NCBI GenBank assembly: GCA_033032865.1
Contig: JAWHQI010000262.1
Span: forward strand, 1,240,001 to 1,304,000
From: Dactylorhiza incarnata
Taxonomy: Eukaryota > Streptophyta > Magnoliopsida > Asparagales > Orchidaceae
Reading direction: 5' to 3'
DNA length: 64,000 bases
Shown: in pieces, positions 24,587 through 36,358 of the stretch
Layout of the letters: every line of letters starts with the position of its first letter
Position numbering within the stretch: the stretch's first letter is position 1
Notes under the pieces: model-generated
What the model saw: only the letters and a program-made list of their open reading frames with translations
The model's database searches: none
What the model was told of the DNA's origin: nothing
Position numbers and translations under genes: made by a program

Positions 24587-24625
24587 CTTGAAATTTTGGT
24601 AAAAGGAATTTCGGAAGGGCGCTAC

Positions 24626-24632
24626 TTATAAG
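24626..24632 (-). promoter_or_regulatory. TATA-like box of TAT1 antisense gene 2
   Basis: Read on the minus strand, CTTATAAGTAGCGCCC lies about 40 nt before the start codon. The spacing allows only a short leader. 24633-24950 on the upstream side is non-coding and holds GCGGGT and CCGCACGGCC words. Promoter role is inferred. Confidence 0.5.
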
Positions 24633-24950
24633 AACGGATGATCTGCATTTAGCAAAGGTCAAATCACGGCTAGACCGGTCAACCCGTGCGGGTACATCAT
24701 CACAAAACTCAACCACAAAGACCGTATATTTCAAACGAGCGAATTAAAGAATCACGAAAATAAGCAGATCGGTTTATGTAAAATAACTCACAGCCATCAA
24801 TCAACACAGCAAGAAGGCAAAAAAGTAAATTCAAATACTTAAGCCGCACGGCCTGAATGGAAGATCGAATATTATAGAGTCAGATTCAAGCAAATTGTCC
24901 AAGAGACCGAATAGAAATATTATTACAAGTTCATATCTCAGAGCCACTCG

Positions 24951-27018
24951 TTACGGACGGGTATCGCTCGGTTCATCCTCACTGTGAAGCCGCGCGACAT
25001 GGTCGCCGATTTGAAGTACAGTTCCCTGCATTTGGTTCATTTTATGATTAAGGCGGTTGATCATTCTATGAATCCGTGCGGCATCTCTCTCTACTTGCGT
25101 CATGGGGATCATGCGAGTAGGCAAGGTTGCTGTGGACTCATGAACACTAACAACTAGGCGGGTCATCCCGGCTACAGGAAGAGACGAGCTCGTCCCTGCG
25201 TCCGGGCGGCTTGACCCTCGCCGGCCTGCGTTCGTGCGACTTCCTTTGCCAAATGAAGGTATCTGTCCCTATAATAGGCACAGTCCTCTTTGAGCTTGCG
25301 GACTTCCTTCTTTCCACGATCAATCTGGACGGTCAGCGCAACCACTTGGTCTTGCTGCGCCTTTTCTTTCTCTCGACGCTCTCTCCGCTCGGCCTCCAGC
25401 GCTGCTCGGCTTTCATTCCGTTCGGTTTCCAATTCAACCCGAAGAGCAGCTTTCTCATCTTGGGCGACCTTCTCTCTCTCCTCCACAGCCCTCAGCTGCT
25501 TAGCAAGGGTTTCCAGATTCTTTTGAAGCCGGGACATCTCGTCCTCCATCCGAGTATCCGGCTGAGAAGAACTCAGCAGGGGTGGATCAAGAGGGGGAAG
25601 ATAGGTCACCAGTTCGCCCGGCTTCGGGATAGAGTCACGGTCATCTGCAATAAGAGAAAATAGTCAAGGAGTATTCAAAAGGAAACCGCTTTCATCGAAT
25701 TTTCCTTGCTTACAAGCCGCGGCAGTTTGAATTGAATTCGGGCAGACGGGTCGCCTTGTTAGCTCTGTATCGAACTTTCGGCGTTGTTCTCTCCACGATC
25801 TCTCACTTTGCCTCCGCTTAGCAGCAAAAAGTTGAGCAGCGGAGGGAAAGAAGCTGGGCGACGGGTTCAACAACGAAGCGCGTGACTTGTTTCGAGGCCT
25901 CGGCATGAAAAAACGAACGGAGTAGTAATCCGCACCCCTTTTACCTTGCAGCAAAAGATTGGGTTGCGGCGGGGGCGGCCTGGCAAGTTGATCTCTTACT
26001 CGCTCCGCCTTCACCTGCATAAACCGCAGACCAGCCGTCACGGTATCTTCAGGTACCGGTATGGTTCTTTCAGTCGCGACCTCAGGAAGGATGGCCTCCT
26101 TAAGGCTGGTCGCATCCTCAGACAGGGCGGATCCTTTCTCTCCTGGCGGGTTGGCAGCCTGCAGTTCGAAAGAAGTTCTCAGTTGATCATCTTGCTTCTG
26201 AAAAGAATCAAAATCCTTGAGGAGGTCGCTTACAGAAATACTATGAGCATCAATTAGAACCTGGTCGTTCGGCTGGGGGGAAGGAGTAATGAAGCCTTCC
26301 GAAACTTCATTCTCGCGCGACTTGCCTTGCAGGCTGTCCGCTCTCGGTTTCCCAGATGCTGCCTTATTCTTGGCCTTCAGCTTCTTCATCTTCTTGAGAA
26401 GTCTGTCCGCAGCGGACTCCTCCTTCTTTCTCTTTTTTGACTTCAGGACGGTTGGTTTGTCCGGACTGTCCTCGACGTTAATAATTGGAGCTTCCAGATC
26501 GGTCGGCTTGGGGGAGTCAACTGCCTCTCCCCCTTCATCTCTAATTTTTAGATGAAAATCCCCAGACGGGGTGAACTCCATCTTGAAAGACTCATCCCCA
26601 TTGCCTTTCTGGGAAGCAGCCTCCAAGTCTGTCTTACCCGGCGGAGAAGGCGGGCAGTTTCCTTTGTTAGAGAAGGTTGGGGGATCAGCTGGGGGAGGGT
26701 TCAGACAGCTCGCCTCATTTTCAGTCGACAGGACGACTGTTTGCTCAGGAAGCAGTTCGGTCGGCTTATTCTTCTCCTATTTAGATGACAAGTCGATTGT
26801 CAACTCTGCAGGAAGGTCGGTCGGTTTACTCGTAGAAGCAATTGTTACGGTCTTATCAGGCCGCTTCGCCTTTTTCTTCTTCTTCTCTTTCAAGCGGTCT
26901 CTCTCGCGGTTCTTTCCGGACTTCTCAAGAACTTCGAGCTCAGCCATCAAGTTCACCATCTTTTTCGGGCTGTTCAACCCGAAAGTCCTAACAGCAATAG
27001 GCGAGTAGTGACTCATGG
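24951..27018 (-). pseudogene. TAT1 antisense gene 1 (spliced, Lys-rich and coiled coil)
   Basis: Minus-strand gene starting about 130 bp inside the 3' LTR boundary (MSHYSPIAVRTFGLN...). Exon 1 runs to 25714 and is broken by one TAG at 26777-26779; downstream of that stop the frame is open. The intron 25645-25713 (69 nt, GTAAGC...CTTATTGCAG, phase 1) joins it to an exon that stays in frame (YDRDSIPKPGELV...) and codes for a long Glu/Arg/Lys-rich coiled coil to TAG 25172. A last small block (25166-24951) in another frame has a further helical segment (RIHRMINRLNHKMNQ) and may be a further exon or a frameshifted end. Seen: Lys-rich clusters (KKKKKKAKR, KSKKRKK) that look like nuclear localisation signals. 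No known enzyme motif. Function unknown. Confidence 0.68.
25645..25713 (-). other. Intron in TAT1 antisense gene 1 (69 nt)
   Basis: Minus-strand GGCTT/GTAAGC donor, acceptor TTTTCTCTTATTGCAG/ATGACC. Exons are in frame across the junction (phase 1), while the unspliced frame stops inside the intron. Confidence 0.77.
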
Positions 27019-27148
27019 TAACAATGGAATTATTCCAGAATCGAAGCTTCTGGAACATTTATAACCAACAGGGTGAAGTCGGCGCGGTCTCCGGCTAGCA
27101 CTGATATTTTCGAAATCTTCACGGAAATTTAAAAATATGCGGGGATTA

Positions 27149-27924
27149 TGTTTACCCGGGAAACCGCCTCCAAGAGGATTACTCGCAGACCGTGCGGCTT
27201 GCGGATCCAAGTCGCCCAGCTCAGGTTATACAAGGTCCATCAACACCAGCTAAGCACAGGCCGGGCGGTCTGGAATAATTCAGGCCGCCTCCAAGAACCA
27301 AAGGTAATCCAAGCCCAAATCCAACAGGGCAAGTCGCGGTCTCAAGTCGGAGGTCGCGCGGTTTATGCCATGGAGACAAGCCAAGGTCCAAAGTCAAAGA
27401 ACAAGTCGCGGTCTCAAGACAGAGACCGAGTGGGTAGCATCGTCTCCTTGGCCGCATCATCTTTGGCTTCTGGTCAGACAAGTCGGAAAGGCAAGCCGCC
27501 AAGCCGCGCGGCTTCTTTCTTTCCTTCTTTATGTATCCCATCACCGCCTGCCCGTTTCTCCTGTACCCGGGCAGACGGTTATTTTATCCCTGCCCGCTCG
27601 GGCAGGCCCCCAAGCCTATAAATAGGGGGCGGCATTGTTCCCAAGGGACGCACACTCGAACCTAGGAGCTCGCTTGTTTGAGCTGCGGACTCGAGTTTCT
27701 CGTCTTGCGGACTGTCTGACCAGCCGGCTTCTCTTTTCCTGCACTTGTAACCCGCTGTAACCACTTCTTTCTAATCAAAGGAAAGCCCGTCGCAGAAGTG
27801 GCATTTGCCGCGGTGGGCGAAGTCTGGCCTTGACCGCTGCTAGCGGTCTCATTCTTCTACACAAAAAGTAACCGGCAACTCGCAGCCTCCGGTTTCCCTC
27901 GGAGGTGCGATCTCGGACTCAACA
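27149..27924 (+). repeat. TAT1 3' LTR (776 bp)
   Basis: Same length and ends as the 5' copy; TATAAATA at 27617-27624. It is followed by the target-site copy CATAC. Short antisense leader 27019-27148 lies between it and antisense gene 1. Confidence 0.95.
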
Positions 27925-27929
27925 CATAC

Positions 27930-29244
27930 AGTATTTTTGATATTTTGAAGAATAATTTTGATTTAAAGTTTGAACTCATAAGAGTAATCTTGGACTTCCC
28001 GAGGACTACCCAGTGAGGGGTTCACCCGGTACTAGGAGATGTGATGGGATGATAGCCCAAATCTCCCTTTCGCAAGATAAATGTAAATAGAAAATGTACG
28101 TTCAAAAAATACTTGTTCATACTTGTTTTTGTTTTGTATTTTTGTATTTCATTTTTGCATATAGAAATAGAATTCAAACAACTAACCAAAAAAGGAAGTA
28201 AGAAAAAATATTTTTTGTAATTTGGCTTTTGTAATTTTGTATTTTAATTTTGTCAAAAAATCAATTATAGGCATAGATGCAAAAATGAGTAGTACATATA
28301 AAATAATATATTTTTAGTGATTTTTTAGAATAAGTGAAGAGACAAGAAGAAATAGCAAAAAGTTGCGGAAGTTAAAATTTTAGTACATGGGTTTCATATT
28401 CTTTAAAGCTCCTTATTCATTAAACTTAATTCTTGAGTTTTGCACAACCATTTAAGCTTAATATTATAGGATATGCAAACAAAGAAGATATGATTGAACA
28501 AACAGATATGCATGATTTTATTGATGAGTACGAGATGATGTTCTTGCAAATAGTAACATGGATATGCCCTAACATATAAAACCTAACATAGATATTAGTA
28601 TTCTTTAGGTGATAATGTTAGTATGATAAATTTGAGATTAATGTTATGCCAAAGTTTGATAGTGTTTCAACTTATAGACCTAGAATGAAGTGAAGATTCT
28701 ATTTGATTTGATCTTGTTGATATCAGGATTATTCTAAGGTCTAAACTTGACATAAATCACAATATGTACATAATACACCAACCATCATATGTAATTATAT
28801 AATTCAAGCAAAAACATATTGATAATTGAGCTTTCTTTTAGATCTTGATCTTTCTTTTAGATCATGTTATTTCTCTAATTTGGTTGATATGGGTTATGGA
28901 GCTTAATAGAGTAATCTTGATTAACATATCTTATAGCAAATTTATTGTTCAATTTTATATGAATACTATATGATATATATATATATGTAATGAATATAAG
29001 AATAATAGATAGGTCATCAAAATAAAATATGATTTTGAATTTTGATTAATTTGATTTATAAACTCATTAAGTTTTAAGAGATAAGATCATATTTCCTATA
29101 ATATATAAGATGACCATAACATGATAGCTTAAAAAATAAGAAAACAAAAAGAAAAATAGAAAGACATCAAAGCATATCATGAAGTAGAAAAATTTGTATA
29201 TTTAATTTTTGAAAATATTCTACATCATGCATTTGGTGATACCT
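27930..29244 (-). other. SIR unit 1, middle internal part: AT-rich, no gene
   Basis: Continues SIR after the TAT1 insertion. Very AT-rich with a short TA repeat (28974-28986). No ORF matches a family. The matching stretch in unit 2 is split by TAT2. Confidence 0.75.
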
Positions 29245-30734
29245 AATGAAAAGGTGATTTAGGTATCCAAAGGGGACCAAGTGTGGTGGTTCGTTTGGGT
29301 ACCCAAATATAACGTGTAGGTTTGTGGGTAGATATTGATGAATGGGTCCATTCATGTGAAGTTAATGTTTCAGTTTTAATTTTGGGCGTCCATTCAAATC
29401 TTGGTTTTTTATGCATCAAATTTCCATTTTGATAATCTTTATATTGAAGATTATGATTGTAATGATTATTGAAAGTATTTTTCATAAGAAATTTGTGAAC
29501 ATTTAATTTTATGCTGGGAGAAGATTGATGTTGGAAATGATAATGATGATTGTATTTTGGAATTTCATTTTCAATCTTTTGAAGTTTTTATTTCCATTGT
29601 TTGACTTATTCAACTTTTGAGAAATCATATTCAACTTGCTTTTGGATTTTGCATTATAATGAGAATGTATGTTTTGAGAATTTTTCTTTATTATTTCCTT
29701 AAGCAAGTTGATTTTAGTTTTTAATTCATTTTTCTTAATTTTTAAATTATGTCTAGCTTTTTTATAAGCGATTGTGCTATTTTTAAGAGTGGAAACAATT
29801 GAATCAATATGATTTTGATAGTTATTCCTATATTCATCAAATGTTTCATCCATCTATTTAATTTAAATTTTATAGTCTTTACACTCAGCACAATCATTTT
29901 TCAAAGATGAAGTTTCTAAACATAATCTTTCATTTTGTTCTTTTACAAAAATAAACTCCTTTACAAGTTTCTTGTGTTTTTATTTTAATTCATTATATTC
30001 TACACAAGGTGTAATGTTTTCAACTAAGGAGCCATGGGTTGAACTAGATAAATTATAATTTGATTATTCATTAATTTTTGCCTTTAAATTTTTATTTTCT
30101 AACCGCAAATGTTTATTAGCATGTTTTAATTTCTTAATTTTGCGCTTTGTAGTTTGAAGCAATTGTAACGTAGAAATAGAATTACATACAATAAGAGATT
30201 TTGATTTCCTTACAGCACTTGTGGATGTGGCAAGATTTGAACATATTGTTCCTTTGTCTTCTTCATCTTCCTCTTCCAAAGAAGAGTTTCCATCATCCTT
30301 TCCGCTTGATGAGCATTCCATGGATCCATCATTTGAGTAGCTTTCTTGAATATTTGTGCAACTTGTATGTTCTCCAATTCTTGTGTTTGTTCCATACCTA
30401 CAGAAGGAGAATCATAAGTTCTTTTAAGAAAATTCCAAATCTCATAAGCGGTAGGTAAAGTATAAATAAGTTTGAAAATATTTTGGTATAACGCACAAAA
30501 TATACTATTCATAGATTTTGCATTTAAAACAATTCTGTTTCTAGTTAGTACGCTAGGTGGCTTTTCAATAGTAATATTCCAAACTTTTTCATCTAAGGCC
30601 TTAAGAAAAATTTTCATTAATATTTTCTACCTTTTATAATTTTTGCCCATAAATAAAGGTGGTGATAATACTTTTTCATTTATATTAAAATTTTCCCCAC
30701 TAGTAGAAGCGAGATCATGATCATGAGATGCCAT
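29245..30734 (-). pseudogene. SIR unit 1 gag remnant
   Basis: Minus strand from ATGGCATCTC at 30734. The N-terminus has the SIRE-type gag opening and the LPTAYEIWNFL-like block, then the usual middle of the Gag domain and the CCHC knuckle are missing. What follows is an acidic stretch, a coiled coil (KRKIKKLKHANKHLRLENK) and the IWVPK/GPLWIPK end block (about 29245-29330). Breaks: a TAG near 30630 where unit 2 has TGG, frameshifts near 30210-30320 and 30060, and a stop at 29509. The last is shared with unit 2 (53985), so it was present before the tandem formed. It could not make a normal Gag. Confidence 0.82.
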
Positions 30735-30764
30735 TATTCCCGGTTGTTAAGCCGATTTGGAATA

Positions 30765-30782
30765 ACCTCGCTTGGATACCAC
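30765..30782 (-). promoter_or_regulatory. SIR unit 1 primer binding site
   Basis: On the minus strand AGTGGTATCCAAGCGAGG follows the LTR end; TGGTATC..AGC matches the initiator-Met tRNA site with changes. Confidence 0.75.
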
Positions 30783-30783
30783 T

Positions 30784-32228
30784 TGTTGGATCTGTAGGCG
30801 CCCTTAGAGGGGGGGGGGGGGGGTGAATAAGGGTTCTAAAGTTTTCGAGAATATTTAAATGAAAAAAGATTCTCTATTGCTATCGCGAGCGGTAGTGTTA
30901 ACGCTCGGCGTTAGTGACAGAGAAAATCTTGTTTATATTATAGTAATGAGAATCCGTGAACACAAAATAGAGATGAAGAAAGACATATTATCATTAATAA
31001 GCTTGATTACAAAATTTGATTTCTATGACGCTAGAAATCAAAGCGAATAATATGAAAACTCTTTTTGTTTTCTATACCGACTCGTATCCCCACGAACCGG
31101 TTGGCTTTAGCCGATCTCTCCCCAGATACAGCCTCAAGCCGCTCTAGCCAATTTATCACCAGAAAGGCCTCGAGCACCCCCTAGATCTACACCCTAAACC
31201 TAGTCACCAACACGAGGCGAATTTCCCCCTAGTCCCCGCAAGGCCCTAGTCGTCGTGTGGTGAATTCCTCTACCGAACAAAAGAAATAAAAGGTTACAAT
31301 CAGAAACTAATACAAAACACAAACTAAAAACTCCCTCAACAGAAGAACTTGATGTTGATGTAGATGCAATCGGATCGGTCTTCAAGTTCTTTGCGCTCAC
31401 GAACGTTGACGGAGTTCTTCAGGCTGCTTGGGGAAGGCTCTCATGAGTGCTCTGAATATATGGCTTCAATTCGTTCTATTTTAGCAATCAACAATGGAGG
31501 AAGCGCACGTATTTAAATAAAATCAGCCACTACCGCCTGCGGTAGTACTACCACCCCGCGGTAGCAACATTATGCAATGATCAAGCACACGGATCGTGGC
31601 AACTTAGGCAACTTTTGAGCGCCAAACTTTGTGCTCCGACTAGCGCGCTGCGGTAACCCTAACGCTACGTGATAGCGAGATAACCTTCCTTCAGCCAATA
31701 TCTCCTTCCATATTTGCTCCTCAATCACATACAGACGGGAGGATTCCAAAATCTACCGTCGGGTGGTAGACATGCCGCGCCGTGGTAGAGCACGCTAAAT
31801 ATGCATCCCGCCAATCATTCCTTTTTCTCCACTGTTTCCTTCCCGACAATTGTTTCCATTTGTAATAGCGCCAGCGGTAGTGCTAACGCTCCGCGGTAGA
31901 GCACATCTCTTTTCATCGAACGCATCTTCGTCGAACGGCCTCACATTTCGTCGAACGCTATTTTCATTTCGTCGAGCTCAATTTTGTTGAACACCAGTTC
32001 ATCGAACGGTATCTACTTTCGTCGATTCACTAGCGCCAGCGGTAGTGTTACCGTGTCGCGGTATCAATAGAGAGTCATCCTGATGTCGCTTTGACATCTT
32101 TCTTTTTCATACTCCTTTGGGGATTGAATGTTGAAGATCCTGCGCAATAAAAACACAATGCAAGTATGATCAAATACAATAGGATTTGTTATTGTCAAAC
32201 CAAGAGATGCGGAAAGCATGTTCCAACA
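30784..32228 (-). repeat. SIR middle LTR (1,445 bp), shared by both units
   Basis: Same ends as the left LTR. On its left is the primer site of unit 1, and on its right the purine tract of unit 2 (32231-32243), so it is at once the 5' LTR of unit 1 and the 3' LTR of unit 2. Contains a long G run (30801-30822) near the LTR edge and the CTACCGC/GCGGTAG words (31529-31563). Confidence 0.9.
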
Positions 32229-32896
32229 AACTCCCCCTTTTGATAATAACAAATCCCTTTAGAAAGAAATAGTTTAAAAGATAGGAATTGTGTTTATTAA
32301 AAAGGATAAGCATGAAATTTAAGACATGTGCATATTCTCCCCCTAAATGAATGCTCCCCCTAAGTGAATGTCCCCCTACAACAAAATTCCTATGAACTTG
32401 ACTTCCCCAAACATGTGAATTTCTTTCAAATTTATTCTCCCCCTTTTGGTATTATCAAAAGAGAGTGGAGAGAAAGTCAAACAGGAACGTGTGCAATAAA
32501 TGTGTAGAGAGGGAATGAACATGATAAAGAGATAAATGTTTAGGAAAAATACAAAATATAGGAGGTGGAAAGCATGAAGAAATATATTTTTGAAGTTAAC
32601 ATCTATATAGGAATGGTGAAGCATAGTAGATGATTAAGAGTTTTAGACAAAAGTATTTTCATAGAAATATATTAGAGTGTTTAGCTTAAAGATGAAACAA
32701 TATAACATTTGCCAAGTAATATTATCATGTTAGTTCTTCCCCTTTATATAAAAGTTATAATCATAAAAAAGGTAATGATTTCCAAGAACCAATCTACCCA
32801 GATAATATGTCTACACCCTAGCCCCATACTAAGTGACGGATGGCATGAGGAGATGCATACATGCCGTAGGTTGGGGTGTTAGTCCAATATGCAAAC
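32229..32896 (-). other. SIR unit 2, 3' internal part: AT-rich, no gene
   Basis: Repeats 11879-12625 of unit 1 with an internal deletion of roughly 70 bp near 32560, then is cut by TEK1. No gene seen. Confidence 0.8.
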
Positions 32897-34999
32897 TGTA
32901 AGACCCCAAATCAGAAAATTCAGAATTCTGGAATTCAGAGCTGTCGCCGGTGACAGTGGCTATCGCCCGGGCGATAGCACTCTGTTGAAAAGGTTCTGCC
33001 GTGAGCTGTCGGACAGCGTTGACTGGTCAATGTCGGTTCCTATCGCTGTCGCCAGGGCGACAGCGGCTGTCGCCGGGCGACAGCTCAAAGTTGGACTTTG
33101 TGGCCGAAATCAAGGGCATTGATTGCACTTTGACTTTGGGGGCTGGTTTTGGCTTGGGAGGCTCGATGGCAGCATAGAAGGCCGAAATCCTCTTCTTCTT
33201 CATTATTTTCCTTAAGGGTTCTTAAGAGAGAGAGAGAGAAGAGCTTGGAGAAGATGGAGAAATAGTAAACCCTAGCTTAGAGCTTGGGTTTGGAGGAGCT
33301 ACACTCATCCAATCCCTTCAACGTTGGTGGCTATGCGTAGAGGATGGCAAGGCGCTCCTTTCCATCCGTGCCAAAAGTCGATCCATGGGCTCAAAGCGGC
33401 GTTTAAGGGTAACGAACTCTTCTAACCCCATTTGGACATGTTCTAGTCCTTTCCCATGCATCGTTGAGGCACCTAACCAAAAGGGTGAGGTCGTGGCCTC
33501 CGACGGGTCGATTTGTGCTATCCCCGTCAAAGCTTGCATTCATGTAGAGTCCACGCGTGAGATGGACGTAGGAGCGTTGTGTGAAGCCCGTCCGAAATGG
33601 TTCGTCCAAATTGGTGATACTTTTTAGGTATTGTGCATGCCGGGGAAAAACCCCGTGTTGTTATACTTGCCTCGTAGGGCTAGAGGGTGTTACTGCATGC
33701 GCAGCAATGCCCGGGGGTGTGCCCCGGGGAGCACCCAAAGTTAAAAGGCAGAAATGGAGTTCTGTCCAGTTGTCGCTGGCGCGACAGTGACTGTCTCCTA
33801 GGCGACAGCTCCCCAGAATTGGGTTCTGGTGAATTTGGGTGTTCTGAGGCAGTGGGAGTGCTACTGCATGTGCAGAAACGCCTGCGGGTGTGCTACGGGA
33901 AGCACCCACAGCTAGAAGCCAAATTAAGGGTTTTGTGCACTATCGCTTGCGACAGTGAATGTCGTCAGGGCGACAGCTTCCCAGACTGAGTTCTGGTGAT
34001 GTTGGTGTGCCCACCTGTTGAGGGGACCTGAGGCCGGTGTACCCGACCTGTGGGGGTGTCCTGGTGGATGACTTAGCGGCCCGTGGAGCCGGCTAATTGA
34101 GAATACCTTGGCTGAAGGGACGCCATACCCGCTTTTCGTGTTGTACAACGAGAGCTGTGAACAACGGGCATTTGGCGAACCTGAAACCGCACCATTGCAG
34201 CACCTGATTAGTAAGCCTCGGACAGCATGTCGGGAGGCAATGGGACAGAGTCTTCGGACTACGTTATGTTCACAATTAAAGCACGGGGGAGCCCTGGTAT
34301 TCGGGCCGCCGACTTTAGCCTCGAAGGGCAAAGCAATCAAGAGTGGATGGTGGTGGAAGGCATAGTACACCAAAGAGTGCCTGAGTGCACGAGACGTGGA
34401 GGCCATTCCCACATTTGTGTTGTTGCATATGTATGAAATGTTGTGGGCTCGTCTAGTCGCACTTTTATATATATATATATATATGCTGTTGAGACTGTTT
34501 TGCAGGGACGTTTAGAACTGCCACCCCCTCGAAGGGGTGGGGTCGTTATAACTTGGTCAACTTTAGCTGACCGTTCCCCTGTTTTGCCACCGTCTTTGGT
34601 GGGCTTGTTGTACAGGAGCTGGACCGAGCGGGACCTTGGCGGGCTAAAGCCCCTGCGCTGCTGCGGCCCCTGAAGGCCTTTTGTCCTTTCTTCTGTTTTC
34701 ATGTATGGCCGGCCTGCGCGCCGATGTTGGTAAACTGTAAGGCCGTCGTGCCTCTTTTGTGTGTTGTAAAACATTTTATTCCAAGTTAATAGAAGTGGAC
34801 ATACCCGAGTTCGGGTCTTGTGGTTTATAATTCTGTCTCTCTCTCTTTTACTTCTGCATAGAATGCTCTGAGTTAGGCTTCGTGGTATAGTGTCGTTGGA
34901 TATTCAATTAAGTGACGTTTCCATTTGTTTTGTAGTATATGGCATGGGGCCCCGACCGGACCTTCTGCTATATGCTTCTTAACGGATGCGGGTGTTACA
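32897..34999 (+). repeat. TEK1 5' LTR (2,103 bp)
   Basis: TGTAAGACCCC to GTGTTACA. Holds perfect inverted words GCTGTCGCCAGGGCGACAGC (33045-33064) and a 19-nt version (33066-33084), with more near 33772, 33790, 33939 and 33958; a roughly 145-bp tandem duplication (about 33680-33985); and a TA microsatellite (34466-34485) that might act as TATA box. Long ORFs on both strands here are not supported as genes. Confidence 0.93.
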
Positions 35000-35002
35000 A
35001 AT

Positions 35003-35010
35003 TGGTATCA
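35003..35010 (+). promoter_or_regulatory. TEK1 primer binding site
   Basis: TGGTATCA three bases after the LTR end, matching the first eight bases of the initiator-Met site; the following bases (GCTTCTAGG) differ from the usual GAGC. Confidence 0.7.
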
Positions 35011-35281
35011 GCTTCTAGGGTTCCGTATCCTTCTAAGGAATTTGTGGGCGAATTCTTTTAAGGGGTGGTGAGCACGTGTGTGCGCTACTGTTGAGACGTA
35101 AAATAAACCCAAAAATGTCCACTTAGGAATAAAATGTAACAACAAACCAACAATAATTGCATGATTTTGGAACCTGAGTGTTCCTTTTGTTGTTAGTTGC
35201 GACTGTGTTGTCGCCTAACTGTGTGTTGCACTTGTGTAGGGCACTCGAAGTGCAGCGGGACCGTCGCATTGTCCCCGTGAT

Positions 35282-36358
35282 GTGCATGAGAGTAGTGGGT
35301 CTGCTGAGGCCCCTACAGCTCCGTCTGCTGAGTTGGTTCGGCTAGTTACTGAAGGCTTTCTCGCTGCATTGAATGGCCAGCCTGAAAGGCAAGGCCAACC
35401 GCTAGTGCAAGAGGTGGCCCCTGAGCCACTAAGAGTGGAGCAAGTCCCAGTGAGGCGTGCTCCTGAGCAACAACTGAAGCACTTTCTGGGATTTCGACCT
35501 CCTCCGTTTACCGGGGTTGAATCCCCAGCTGAGGCCGAAGACTGGTTGTCGCATGTGAAGCGAATTCTGACAGCGACACAGTCGGAGGAAGCGCAGAAGG
35601 TGACCTTTGCTTCTTTCTTGCTAGAAAAGGAAGCTAGGCGGTGGTGGGATGAGGTTGAGAGGCGCCAGTTCGCGGGAAGGCGACTGGTTGATGTGACGAT
35701 GGAAGAGTTCTCGAGAATCTTCCTCGCAAGGTATGTGCCTCAGTCGCAGCAGATCGCGATGGAGAACCAGTTCTTGGCTCTAACACAGGGTGGTAGACTG
35801 GTTGATGACTACTTGCATGAGTTCACCCGCCTCGGGCGCTATGCTGGGACTTCTTTCGATGATGAGGATAGAAGGGTGAACAGGTTTTATGGAGGTTTGC
35901 GTACTGAGTTGCGGCATCTTCTGACAGGGCCGTTGACGCAGGGTTTCACGACCCTCGTTGGTTCAATCCGAGCCCTTGAGCAGGACATGCTCAGGGAAAA
36001 GGGCAAGGCGGTTGTGGTCGAGGCAGTGCCGGAGGGCAAAGCACTGAGTGCGACGAAGTTGCGGAGGTTGAGTCGCTGGAAGAAGGCTCGAGTATCTGGG
36101 CCAGCTCCCTCTGCTTCGGGCGCGTCATCTGGACGTGGCCCTCTTATTTGTTTCACTTGTGGCAAGCCTGGCCATTTCTCTCGGGATTGCCGCAGTGGGC
36201 TTCCAAGGCCAGAGAAGAAGGCGGGGCCAGCTTATTCTGAGAAGGGGAAGGCAGCTGAGTCCACTGCTTCCCGTATGGCTCCCCCGCAGCCCAGAGTTTT
36301 TAGTCTCGATCAGCAGGAGGCTATCAAAGCCAAGGACGTCGTGACAGGTACAATTTAA
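35282..36358 (+). CDS. TEK1 Gag (open reading frame intact)
   Basis: 358-residue frame with ATG at 35282 and TAA at 36356. Seen: the retrotransposon Gag domain (FLGFRPPPFTGVESP, then AEDWLSHVKRIL, ARRWWDEV and the block ending FYGGLRTELRHLL) and a CCHC zinc knuckle CFTCGKPGHFSRDC (36149-36190). Gag would assemble the particle and bind genomic RNA. The usual Tekay/Del layout is one long gag-pol frame. Here the frame stops three codons after a perfect GT donor (36348), and pol sits in another frame behind an AG acceptor (36420). Unspliced RNA would give this Gag alone; spliced RNA would give Gag-Pol. The start is the first ATG in the frame; an earlier non-ATG start cannot be excluded. Confidence 0.88.
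   Translation: MHESSGSAEAPTAPSAELVRLVTEGFLAALNGQPERQGQPLVQEVAPEPLRVEQVPVRRAPEQQLKHFLGFRPPPFTGVESPAEAEDWLSHVKRILTATQSEEAQKVTFASFLLEKEARRWWDEVERRQFAGRRLVDVTMEEFSRIFLARYVPQSQQIAMENQFLALTQGGRLVDDYLHEFTRLGRYAGTSFDDEDRRVNRFYGGLRTELRHLLTGPLTQGFTTLVGSIRALEQDMLREKGKAVVVEAVPEGKALSATKLRRLSRWKKARVSGPAPSASGASSGRGPLICFTCGKPGHFSRDCRSGLPRPEKKAGPAYSEKGKAAESTASRMAPPQPRVFSLDQQEAIKAKDVVTGTI

Larger units (their letters stand above)
14235..27924 (+). mobile_element. TAT1: complete Ty3/gypsy Tat-lineage retrotransposon (13.7 kb)
   Basis: Flanked by a 5-bp duplication CATAC (14230-14234 and 27925-27929) inside SIR; the empty site is seen intact at 43608-43620. Both LTRs are 776 bp and differ at roughly 23 positions by eye (about 3%), so the insertion is fairly young. 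Order: LTR, gag-pol, hairpin and tandem repeats, two antisense genes, LTR. The size, the second RNase H and the antisense genes fit the Tat lineage. Confidence 0.95.

Noticed and set aside
28974..28986. TA repeats as origins or promoters
   Set aside because: Plain AT microsatellite in AT-rich DNA with no other signal.
33318..34774. ORFs of 70-160 aa on both strands in the TEK1 LTRs
   Set aside because: They lie in LTR sequence, overlap each other on both strands, and lose or gain ends between the two LTR copies.
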